A stretch of DNA of 9,675 bases from CAYQDR01 sp964416315. GTDB lineage: Bacteria; Methylomirabilota; Methylomirabilia; Rokubacteriales; DASRDR01. Location: positions 1 through 9,675 of the forward strand of contig CAYQDR010000157.1 of assembly GCA_964416315.1 (NCBI GenBank), given 5' to 3'. The position numbers and the translations under genes were made by a program. Shown here piece by piece: positions 1-6,115 of the stretch (positions are counted from its first letter, which is position 1; each line of letters opens with the position of its first letter). Below the pieces are notes generated by a model. The model ran no database searches. It saw only the letters and a program-made list of their open reading frames with translations, and was not told the DNA's origin.

Positions 1-122
1 CCACGCTCGTCCACCTCGCTCACCGGGAGTCTCTGGCCACGGTCTTCACGATCGACCACGCCGACTTCGAGACGTACCGCATCGGCGGCCGGCGACGGTT
101 CCGCGTCGTGCCCGGCCGCTGA
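1..122 (+). CDS. PIN-domain protein, C-terminal fragment (VapC-like)
   Basis: The frame is open from the window edge to a TGA at 120-122 and gives about 39 residues, so only the end of the gene is present. The stretch ATVFTIDHADFETYRI followed by a basic GRRRFRVVP is the usual end of PIN-domain proteins: the T-x-D...DF part carries the last acidic residues of the metal site and the final beta strand follows. PIN proteins are Mg-dependent ribonucleases, most often VapC toxins of type II toxin-antitoxin pairs. Any antitoxin would lie upstream, outside the window. It converges on the DUF3179 operon 52 bases away. Family assignment from a fragment is good; toxin role is inferred. Confidence 0.7.
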   Translation, partial: TLVHLAHRESLATVFTIDHADFETYRIGGRRRFRVVPGR

Positions 123-174
123 CGGCCGTTGCCGCAGACGTCGCTCGGAGCGCGAAGGTGAGCAGGAGGGGTGT

Positions 175-1341
175 CTACAGCCTCACCTGGAGGGGGACCC
201 TGTACGAGACCTCGAAGCGGAATCCAAGACTGGGGTTCGCAGACAATCCAACGCCCCCGCGCAACCACGGAAAATCAAGGGGTTCGCGGTCAGCGCTGCG
301 AGCCCCTTGGTGTTTCATCCAGCGGCCATCCAGCAAGTCGGAGGAGGTGTGCTCCGCCCGCCAGAGCGCGCCGCGCGGGTAGAGCGCGCGCCAGGAGGAG
401 AGGTAGGCTTGGGTCGCCGGCACCGCGCGGAGATCGCTCCCCGCGAGCGGGCCACCGAGCCCCTCGCCCGTCACCGCGTTCCAGCGCGAACCCGTCTCAC
501 GGTCCACCATCTGCCAGCCCGCGCCGTGGGGCGCCAGGCGCTCGAACGTGAGCACGCGCCCCTCCACCTCTCGCCAGAAGGCCACCGCCGTCGCCGCGGG
601 CTCGATGTAGACGACGAGCAGGGGGCGCCCCGCGAGCGTCAGATGGGCGAGGGGCTGCCGTTCGAGCTCGCCGAAGGGGAGGGCAACGGCCTCGCCGCCC
701 TGGATCACGCCCAGGACATGCGTATCCTCGAAGCGGTGGGGCTGGGCGGGCGCCGGCCCGCGCTTCTCGAGGACCAGCGTGTCGGGGTGGATGGCCCGCC
801 AGAGCGCCCAGGTCGTGTGGAGGGCCGGGAGCATCTTCAACTCGGCGCCGGCGAGCGGCCCCGCCACGGCCCGGCCCGTCACGTGGCTCCAGAGACTCTG
901 GGTCTCCCGGTCGAACATGACGAGCGAACCGCGCCAGAGCATGCCCGAGACGCCGAAGGTGAGGGGGCGGCCCTCGTGGAGCGGCCGGGCGTAGACCACG
1001 CCCGTGAAGCAGAGGGGTCACCAGGTGACGGCGACCGGCGTGTCGCCGAAGCGGTCGTTGACGATCTCGTGGGCGGTGAGGAAGCCGAGCGGGTAGGCGC
1101 GCGCCTCGCCCCCCAGGCGGAGGCCCAGCACGGGCTCGTCTGCCGTCATCTGGCGCCGGGCCGCCTCGCCGCTGAGGAAGGTGGGGGCGTCGATCGCCCG
1201 GATGGTGTCGGGGGCCAGCGCGACGAACACTGGCGAGCCCTCGATCGCCGGCGGGACCGTGAGGACGGGGCCCTGCTGGGCCGCCGCCGGCAGGGCGGCC
1301 GCCGTCAGCGCGAGCGCCACGAGCCTCGAGCGCCTGCCCAT
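175..1341 (-). CDS. DUF3179 protein, candidate selenoprotein (in-frame TGA = Sec108)
   Basis: Read through one TGA at 1020-1018, this is a 388-residue exported protein. ATG at 1341 is chosen because it starts a signal peptide (RRSR, hydrophobic run, ALPAAAQ); upstream is a weak GGTGGGG. DUF3179 lobe 1 spans about residues 47-190: GEARAYPL, HEIVND, VAVTW-TGA-PLC, FGVSGML, LVMFDRETQSLW. Lobe 2 (about 207-327) is a degenerate copy without the Cys pair, followed by a 60-residue tail not seen in the paralogue. The TGA sits where the upstream paralogue has the first Cys of YCPLC, giving U108-P-L-C111. The frame after it stays open and homologous for 280 codons, which argues against a pseudogene. 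A SECIS-like hairpin follows. TGA is an ordinary stop elsewhere in the window. DUF3179 has no firmly known reaction to my knowledge; a periplasmic thiol/selenol redox role is inferred. Alternatives are a nonsense mutation or a sequencing error. Confidence 0.85.
986..1004 (-). promoter_or_regulatory. Candidate bacterial SECIS hairpin
   Basis: In the mRNA, starting 13 nt after the UGA, CGGGCGU and ACGCCCG form a perfect 7-bp stem closed by loop GGUCU. The loop begins 20 nt after the UGA. Bacterial SECIS elements lie inside the coding sequence just after UGA and carry a G at the start of a small apical loop; the E. coli fdhF loop is, from memory, GGUC(U) starting 18 nt after its UGA. The bulged U of the fdhF stem is absent here. 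The stem also encodes TGVVYAR of the protein, so it must satisfy both needs. It is the proposed SelB binding site. Confidence 0.75.
1018..1020 (-). other. In-frame TGA proposed as selenocysteine codon
   Basis: Codon context in the mRNA is GTC ACC TGG TGA CCC CTC TGC, read V-T-W-U-P-L-C. The paralogue reads V-T-Y-C-P-L-C. No frameshift is needed to join the two halves: the start at 1341 and the stop at 175-177 are in the same frame. Recoding requires selA, selB, selC and selD elsewhere in the genome; none is in this window. Confidence 0.8.
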
Positions 1342-1435
1342 CGCCCCACCAGCATACGGCACCGCCGCTGTCGGCGCGAGCGGCAGGCGCCGGGGAGAGG
1401 GCCGCAGTGAGGGCGCACGAGCTCCTCGCGTGCGG

Positions 1436-2539
1436 TCACTGCTCCGGGTGGATGGAGGTCGAGGAGTGGAACGCCGCCCAGGCGAACCAGAAGGCGTCCA
1501 CGTGCGGGATCGGTCGGAGCCGCTTCCCGGCGAGCGGGCCCGCGACGGCAATCCCGAGGAGGTTCCAGACGCTCCCGGTCTCTCGGTCGCGAAAGCCCTC
1601 CGCGGTGGGCTCGAAAGTGAGAGCGCGGCCCTCCGCGACCGGGCTGAAGACAGCGGTGGCCCCGATGGATCGCGACTGGTCGATGCGCCCCTCATCGAGA
1701 GCGGACAACGTCCCGGGGCGATAGAACACGACAAGGCGCTCACCCCCGAGCGTGTCGCTCACGACCCCACGCTTCGCGAGCAGCGACCACGGGTAGGCCC
1801 GCGCGGCCTCGCCCACCGTGACCCCGACGACCCGCTCCTTGGGCGGATGCCGCGGGTCGGGCCGCCCGAGGAAGAGGAATGGACTCAGCGTCGGCTGGTC
1901 GTAGCCCTCGTAGGGGTTGGCGCCGTAGGGGCGCCGGTGGCCGGTCTCGCGCGAGAGTACCTTGCCGCCCGGATGCGCGGCCCGCCATTCGTCGAAGGCG
2001 ATCGTGTTGGCGGGGACCAGCTTGAGCCGCGTCCCGGCGCGCTGGCCCACGATGGCGCGGCCCTCCATCTGAGCCCAGAGCGAGTGGGTCTGGCGATCGT
2101 ACATGACGAGGTCGCTCTTGTAGAGCTTCCCCGAGGTGCCGAAGTCGAGGGTCGTGCCCTCCACCACGCGGTCGAAGACGAGGCCGGAGTTGCAGAGGGG
2201 GCAGTAGGTGACCGTGATGGCCTTCCCGCCCACCGTGTCGTTCACGATCTCATGCCACATCAGGATCTGGAGCGGGTAGGCGCGCGCGTCGCCCTGGATC
2301 TCGAGCGCGAGGATCGGCTCCTTGGGGTGGAGCCAGCGGCTCGCCTCCGCCGGCGTGACGAACGCCGGCCGGTCGATGGCGGGAATCCCGTCGGGCGGGG
2401 GCCCGCCGGGGATGATCTCGTCGAGCGGGACCAGCGCCTTGGAGAGATCGGTCCGGAGCTGGCCCGCCGCGTCGGCCGGCCCGAGCGCGAGCGCCGCGAG
2501 GAGGCCCAGGAGCGCGAGGCGATTTGGGCCGGCGCGCAC
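1436..2539 (-). CDS. DUF3179 domain protein, Cys (CPLC) paralogue
   Basis: This 367-residue exported protein starts at GTG 2539, 10 nt after the anti-sigma stop, with a GAGG-type ribosome site. A signal peptide (residues 1-25, LLGLLAALALGPADAAG) places it outside the cytoplasm. The first DUF3179 lobe (about 51-195) shows GDARAYPL, WHEIVNDTVGG, VTYCPLCNSG (C113, C116) and LVMYDRQTHSLW. A linker with RRPYGANPYEGYD follows, then a second lobe (about 235-358) that repeats the pattern (AARAYPW, VVSDTLGG, FRDRETGSVWN) but has lost both Cys. The family has a conserved Cys pair and no firmly known activity to my knowledge. It lies third in the sigma/anti-sigma operon and just upstream of its Sec paralogue, so the two may work together or on related substrates outside the membrane. 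The family call is firm. Confidence 0.92.
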   Translation of the reverse strand: MRAGPNRLALLGLLAALALGPADAAGQLRTDLSKALVPLDEIIPGGPPPDGIPAIDRPAFVTPAEASRWLHPKEPILALEIQGDARAYPLQILMWHEIVNDTVGGKAITVTYCPLCNSGLVFDRVVEGTTLDFGTSGKLYKSDLVMYDRQTHSLWAQMEGRAIVGQRAGTRLKLVPANTIAFDEWRAAHPGGKVLSRETGHRRPYGANPYEGYDQPTLSPFLFLGRPDPRHPPKERVVGVTVGEAARAYPWSLLAKRGVVSDTLGGERLVVFYRPGTLSALDEGRIDQSRSIGATAVFSPVAEGRALTFEPTAEGFRDRETGSVWNLLGIAVAGPLAGKRLRPIPHVDAFWFAWAAFHSSTSIHPEQ

Positions 2540-2549
2540 GCGCGCCTCG

Positions 2550-3332
2550 CTACACCCGGCTTTCCCTCGCGCGCTCGAAGCGCAAGGCGTCCGCGCACTC
2601 CAGGAGGGCCTGGTAATCCAGGAGGGACACCAGGCCGAAGACTGTGTCGCCCTCCGTCCACGCGACGGTCCGATACCCCTTCTGCTCCTGCTTCACGTAT
2701 TGAAGGCCGCGGTAGGACACCGGGGTGCCCGGCAGAGCGGCGCCGCCACCCAGGGTGGGCACCATGAAGATGGACAGGAGCGTGCGTCCCTTCTCGTAGA
2801 GGACGAACGCCGCGCGGCGCTCGCGGATCTGGCCGATGCGCCCGCCGACGAGCCGGATGCCGGCCCCGGAGAGGTCGGGCACCGTGGCCCGGAGCGCCGC
2901 CCGCTCCCGGAACCACTCGGCGACCTTGCGGCGGTCCGTCGAGGCGAACTCGGCGGGGCGCTCGATGTCCACGTACGCGATGTGGTTCGCGACCAGCTCG
3001 CCGACCAGGGGGGCGGGTCGGCCGAGCCCCGGCTGGAGGAGCGCGACCGCGAGCGCCGCTGCGGCCGCCAGGGCTGGGGCGACGAACCAGGGGCGGAGGG
3101 CCTTCCGGCGCGCCTCGCGCCGGCAGAGGGCCGTGACGCGGGCCCGGAACTCGGGCGGCGCCGACTCGCGCGGCTGGCGACGGAGCAGCTGCCGGAACTG
3201 GCGCTCCTGCTCGGCCAGCGCCTGGCAGCGCGGGCAGTCGCCGACGTGGGCCGCGGCGGCGGCCGTCTCGTCCACCCCGAGCTCGCCGTCCACGAAGGGG
3301 GCGAGGTGGGTCTCGAAGTCTTGGCAGTTCAT
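2550..3332 (-). CDS. Zinc-finger anti-sigma factor, single-pass membrane protein
   Basis: This 260-residue protein starts at ATG 3332, overlapping the sigma stop as ATGA, with AAGGAG 5 nt upstream. The overlap indicates translational coupling. The N-terminus is a ZAS-type domain with H29-x3-C33-x2-C36 (AHVGDCPRC), which in this family binds zinc and holds the ECF factor. A membrane segment spans about residues 82-100 (WFVAPALAAAAALAVALL). The remaining 155 residues would be periplasmic and contain GYRTVAWTEGDTVFGLVS, similar to the end of many zinc-finger anti-sigma proteins. The layout implies a signal sensed outside the membrane that frees the sigma factor. The signal is unknown; zinc-loop oxidation is another possibility. 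Confidence 0.9.
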   Translation of the reverse strand: MNCQDFETHLAPFVDGELGVDETAAAAAHVGDCPRCQALAEQERQFRQLLRRQPRESAPPEFRARVTALCRREARRKALRPWFVAPALAAAAALAVALLQPGLGRPAPLVGELVANHIAYVDIERPAEFASTDRRKVAEWFRERAALRATVPDLSGAGIRLVGGRIGQIRERRAAFVLYEKGRTLLSIFMVPTLGGGAALPGTPVSYRGLQYVKQEQKGYRTVAWTEGDTVFGLVSLLDYQALLECADALRFERARESRV

Positions 3333-3904
3333 CCGGACTCCTTGATGTAACCTCGCTCGCGCGCGAAGCGCCCGAGCGACTGGCGGAGGAGGCTCCGACC
3401 CCGGAACAGCCGCGACATCACCGTGCCCGTCGGACACCCCAGCACTTCGCCGACTTCCCTGTAGCTCAGCCCTTCGAGGTCCGCGAGGATCACGGCTTCC
3501 CGAAAGACGAGCGGCAGACCCTTCAGCGCTCGGTCCACGTCGCCGTGCAGCACCGTCTGGAAGAACTCCTCCTCGGGGCTCTTCCTGGCCGAGGCCGGCG
3601 TGGTCACGCTCTCCCCGGCGGATTCCCACACCGCCGGATCCTCGTTCAGGACCTCGTGGCCCGCGCGGCGCAGCCGGTTCAAGAACACGTTGCGCAAGAT
3701 CGTGAAGAGCCATGCCCGGCAGTTCGTGCCGGGGTTGAAGCGGTGGAAGTTCCGGAACGCCCGGAGACAGGCCTCCTGGACGACGTCCTCGGCCTCCGCC
3801 CGGTTGTGCGTCAGCCGGAGCGCGGTCCGATAGAGGGCGTCGAGGTGGACCAGGGCCACCTCCTCGAACTCCCGGGTCCGGTCCCCCCCGCCCCAGGCGA
3901 TCAC
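3329..3904 (-). CDS. RNA polymerase ECF-family sigma-70 factor
   Basis: This 191-residue protein starts at GTG 3904 with a purine-rich GGGGAAGAG upstream. Region 2 (about 17-82) shows LYRTALRLTHNRAEAEDVVQEACLRAF and the promoter-melting part NCRAWLFTILRNVFLNRLRR. Region 4 (about 123-175) shows LPLVFREAVILADLEGLSYREVGEVLGCPTGTVMSRLFRGR, a helix-turn-helix that reads the -35 element. There is no region 3, as is normal for ECF factors. Its cognate anti-sigma follows directly. A GGAATA-N15-CGGTT site sits about 27 nt upstream of the start, which suggests autoregulation. The same motif precedes the porin and small-protein genes, so those are its likely targets. Confidence 0.95.
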   Translation of the reverse strand: MIAWGGGDRTREFEEVALVHLDALYRTALRLTHNRAEAEDVVQEACLRAFRNFHRFNPGTNCRAWLFTILRNVFLNRLRRAGHEVLNEDPAVWESAGESVTTPASARKSPEEEFFQTVLHGDVDRALKGLPLVFREAVILADLEGLSYREVGEVLGCPTGTVMSRLFRGRSLLRQSLGRFARERGYIKESG

Positions 3905-3930
3905 CGGCTCTTCCCCGCTCCTACCATGCT

Positions 3931-3956
3931 AACCGCTGGGATGGGGTTTGTATTCC
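3931..3956 (-). promoter_or_regulatory. Putative ECF promoter of the sigma/anti-sigma/DUF3179 operon
   Basis: The minus strand reads GGAATA (3956-3951), 15 nt, CGGTT (3935-3931), then AG. The GGAA-type -35 and GTT-type -10 are typical of ECF promoters. Transcription would start about 20 nt before the GTG at 3904. The same two boxes with the same spacing occur at 7537-7562 and 9055-9080. Confidence 0.65.
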
Positions 3957-4077
3957 AGGGGGTTCGGGGGCGGGCGCGGAGCTGCTCGAATCACTCCGCA
4001 TGTGACGAGTAGGCATCCCTCGGCCCTGACGGGACTACCGCTTTGCGGTCGCGGGTTTTCAGGGTGGAGCGAGCGGG

Positions 4078-4425
4078 ATGCAGGCCATCTCCTGCGTCTG
4101 GGGGGTGTCCTCCGCTGATGCCGCCGCGCGGATTCGGCGCTACTGCGGCACGGCCGGGTGGGAACTCGTCGACGAGGCCACGCGCGGCAGCGTCGGGGAC
4201 GGGATCCTGGGGTGGCTGCTCGACGCCGTGGAGCGGAAGTGGCCGGAGCGGCTGATTCTCACCCGGGAGGGCCTGGCCGAGCTCGAGCGCGAGTTTCCGG
4301 AGCTCTGGGGGGCCGTCCGTGGCTGGGTCGAGGACCGCGGCGTGTCCGTGGTGGCCGTCCAGGTGTCGGCAGCGCGTGAGGAGGGTCGCGATGAACGAGC
4401 TGGTGGAGATCCGAACGCGGCTTGA
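4078..4425 (+). CDS. Small protein resembling a degenerate serine-recombinase (resolvase) N-terminal domain
   Basis: This 115-residue protein starts at ATG 4078 with GGAG 8 nt upstream. The run VSSADAAARIRRYCGTAGWELVDE, then GILGWLLDAVERKWPERLIL, then a helix ending in EDRGVSVVAV, follows the order of a resolvase catalytic domain (VST...QLRRYC..GWE, ..LLDA..R...VVV, ..L...GV..V). The Arg before the catalytic Ser and the later Arg pair of active enzymes are not evident, and there is no DNA-binding C-terminus. It is therefore either a fold relative with another role or a remnant. Its last 35 bases overlap the next gene, so the two are probably cotranscribed. The gene itself is likely real; the resemblance is judged by eye and weak. 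Confidence 0.55.
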   Translation: MQAISCVWGVSSADAAARIRRYCGTAGWELVDEATRGSVGDGILGWLLDAVERKWPERLILTREGLAELEREFPELWGAVRGWVEDRGVSVVAVQVSAAREEGRDERAGGDPNAA

Positions 4426-4918
4426 TCGGCTGGATCGGGAGAACCGCCGTCTTCGACGGATTACGGCGACAGCCGTCGTGGGTCTGGCGGCGGGGATCCT
4501 GATGGGGCAGGCCTCGCCGCGCCAGGTTCCCGGCGTAGTCGAGGCCGAGAAGTTCGTGCTGCAGGACGCGCGGGGCGAAAGCCGCGCCGAACTCACGGTC
4601 CTGCCCGACGGCTCGCCGACCCTGGGCTTCCTCGACAGGGAGGGGAAGCCCCGCCTCGTGCTCGGCCTCGGGCCGGACAGCTCACCGGGGCTGGCCCTGC
4701 TGGACCCGGGCGAAAAGGCGCGCCTCACCCTGAGCCTGCAGGCCCCCGGCTCGTCGGTGGTCGCCCTGCTCGACAAGGAGGGGAACGCCCGGGCCAGGCT
4801 CGACGTCGCCGGCGACGGTCTGCCCGGCCTGGCCTTTCTCGGCAAGGACGGGAGGCCCCGGGCCCTTCTCGGTATCCTGGCGGACGGTCAGCTCTTCAGC
4901 TTCCCCTCCGGGAGGTAG
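4391..4918 (+). CDS. Membrane-anchored protein with five 23-residue repeats
   Basis: This 175-residue protein starts at ATG 4391 with GAGGAGG 6 nt upstream. Residues 2-22 form a charged, coiled-coil-like helix (RTRLDRLDRENRRLRR). A membrane segment spans about 23-41 (ITATAVVGLAAGILMG). Five tandem units of 23 residues fill 54-167. Each has the form G-L-A-L/F-L-D-K-E-G-K-x-R-L-x-L-x-V-x-x-D-G-S-P; the fifth is one residue short. Alternating hydrophobic residues with DG/EG turns suggest short beta hairpins or a small beta-solenoid outside the membrane. I do not recognise a function. It overlaps the end of the preceding gene. Confidence 0.85.
   Translation: MNELVEIRTRLDRLDRENRRLRRITATAVVGLAAGILMGQASPRQVPGVVEAEKFVLQDARGESRAELTVLPDGSPTLGFLDREGKPRLVLGLGPDSSPGLALLDPGEKARLTLSLQAPGSSVVALLDKEGNARARLDVAGDGLPGLAFLGKDGRPRALLGILADGQLFSFPSGR
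4550..4891 (+). repeat. Five tandem 69-bp coding repeats
   Basis: The units begin at 4550, 4619, 4688, 4757 and 4826 and encode 23, 23, 23, 23 and 22 residues. They are diverged in DNA sequence and are recognised through the protein pattern: a hydrophobic pair, LD.(E/D)G..R, a second hydrophobic strand, then DG.P. The duplication is old rather than a recent slippage product. Confidence 0.75.
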
Positions 4919-5031
4919 GCGCACGTCCGCGGGCCACCTGCCAGCGGCGGCGGGAATGATTACAAGCCCGGCCTGAATGTGAGACGGGCGGCGCTCCTGG
5001 TCGTGAGCTCGGGTGTGGAGGCGCGACCCGG

Positions 5032-5382
5032 ATGCTCCGGCCGGTGGACTTCCCGCTTCACGCGACGTACGACCGCTTCTTCGATCTTCACTGGCGCCTC
5101 GAGCGACGGGACGGCGCCGTCGAGGCCGTGGGGCTGGTCGAGGCGACCCGCGTGGACGGCATCGCGGAGGTGACCCTCGAGCTTCGGGGGCTGGACGGCG
5201 CCGGTCGGGTCATCAGCCGTGCCCTGGGCCGCACCTACGGCGGGCGACTCCCTCGGTGGGGCACTCGGCCGTTCGCCGTCACGCTCCGCCCGGCCGGCTA
5301 CGAGAATCGCTTTGAGCTCCGGGTCTGGAGCTACGTCTGGGAGGGGTCGCGGGACCGCGGGACGCGGGGCGGCGGGCACTAG
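5032..5382 (+). CDS. Hypothetical protein with FxLyD-like beta-sandwich domain
   Basis: This 116-residue protein starts at ATG 5032; the nearest ribosome site is a distant GGAG. It opens HATYDRFFDLHWRLERRDG, followed by alternating strands (VEAVGLVEATRVDGIAEVTLELRGLDGAGRVISRALG) and an Arg/Pro-rich turn before FAVTLRPAGYENRFELRVWSYVW. This is the strand pattern of FxLyD/immunoglobulin-like domains, in which a residue is released and its effect on interaction partners described by 'exchange of side groups'. No signal peptide or membrane segment is seen, so it may be cytoplasmic or the true start may lie elsewhere. It ends 20 bases before the convergent lipoprotein gene. Function unknown. Confidence 0.72.
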   Translation: MLRPVDFPLHATYDRFFDLHWRLERRDGAVEAVGLVEATRVDGIAEVTLELRGLDGAGRVISRALGRTYGGRLPRWGTRPFAVTLRPAGYENRFELRVWSYVWEGSRDRGTRGGGH

Positions 5383-5402
5383 GGAGCCCCCGGGCCGGGC
5401 CG

Positions 5403-6095
5403 CTACGGCTCCTTGACGACCGCCCGGTCCTTCACCCGGGGCTCCACGCCGGGTCGGGTCTCCTCCACCTCGGCCACTGAGAAGCGATCCTGGACCTCGA
5501 CCACGCGCGCCGTGCCGATCTCCTCGTCGAGTTGGCCGAGATGCTCGCCGGTGACCGGGTGCGTCAGCGCCACGCCCTCCCGCCGGAGGCTCAGCAGCGA
5601 GCCTTTCTTGATCCCGTCCGCCGCGGTCAGGTCCACCACGATCAGCCCCTCCCGGACGTGGACGACGTAGCCGCGGGGGAGCGCGGTGCGCGCCTTCTCC
5701 GGCGCGACGGCCGCCGTCCGTGACGTGGCGGGCGGCGGGGCGTCCACGCGCGAGGTCGGAGTTGAGCCGGCCTGGAGGGGGCTGATCGTGGCGCCTTCCG
5801 GCGTGGGGTACCGCCACAGCACGTCCGGGGTCGCCACGATCGCCTGCCTGCCGAACATGAAGGTCGTGAGCGTGCCCGGGATCCGGTCCTCCTCGACCCA
5901 GACGTACTCGGGCTCGGCCATCGTCGCCCCGAAGCGGGGGTTCTGAACCAGCACCCAGCGGGTCTCCCCCGGTGGGCGTGGCGAGCTCGGCGTCGCGGGG
6001 ACGCTGGCCAGGCCCTTCAGCAGATCGGAGTCGCCGGCGCAGCCGACGAGGGCCGATGCCACCAGGGCGAGGAGGCCGAGCACTCGGGAGCGCAT
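5403..6095 (-). CDS. Outer-membrane lipoprotein with FlgT C-terminal-like domain
   Basis: This 230-residue protein starts at ATG 6095 with AGAAGAG upstream. It has a lipoprotein signal with lipobox L-V-G-C19; residue 20 is Ala, which favours outer-membrane sorting. Residues 62-100 contain PEYVWVEEDRIPGTLTTFMFG and a proline-rich linker follows. Residues 141-228 (GYVVHVREGLIVVDLTAADGIKKG, then TGEHLGQLDEEIGTARVVEVQDRFSVAEV) match the pattern of the FlgT C-terminal domain. That domain is known from flagellar assembly protein FlgT but is also found in many non-flagellar envelope lipoproteins; no flagellar gene is nearby. It follows the porin stop by 20 bases and is very probably cotranscribed with it. 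Confidence 0.85.
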   Translation of the reverse strand: MRSRVLGLLALVASALVGCAGDSDLLKGLASVPATPSSPRPPGETRWVLVQNPRFGATMAEPEYVWVEEDRIPGTLTTFMFGRQAIVATPDVLWRYPTPEGATISPLQAGSTPTSRVDAPPPATSRTAAVAPEKARTALPRGYVVHVREGLIVVDLTAADGIKKGSLLSLRREGVALTHPVTGEHLGQLDEEIGTARVVEVQDRFSVAEVEETRPGVEPRVKDRAVVKEP

Positions 6096-6115
6096 GGGAC
6101 TCTTCTAGCGCGTTT

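Noticed and set aside
175..1341. Reading the Sec DUF3179 gene as two separate genes or as a pseudogene
   Set aside because: The second half has no ribosome site or signal peptide and starts inside the domain. There is only one stop, exactly at the conserved Cys, and the frame is otherwise intact with a SECIS-like hairpin behind it.
307..2767. Very long open frames on the plus strand across the DUF3179 region
   Set aside because: They are antisense to two genes with clear domains and signal peptides. Their Arg/Gly/Ala-rich products are typical of high-GC shadows.
4951..4975. GGAATG in the gap before the FxLyD-like gene as another ECF promoter
   Set aside because: No CGGTT-like box lies at the 15-nt spacing; the match is limited to five bases.
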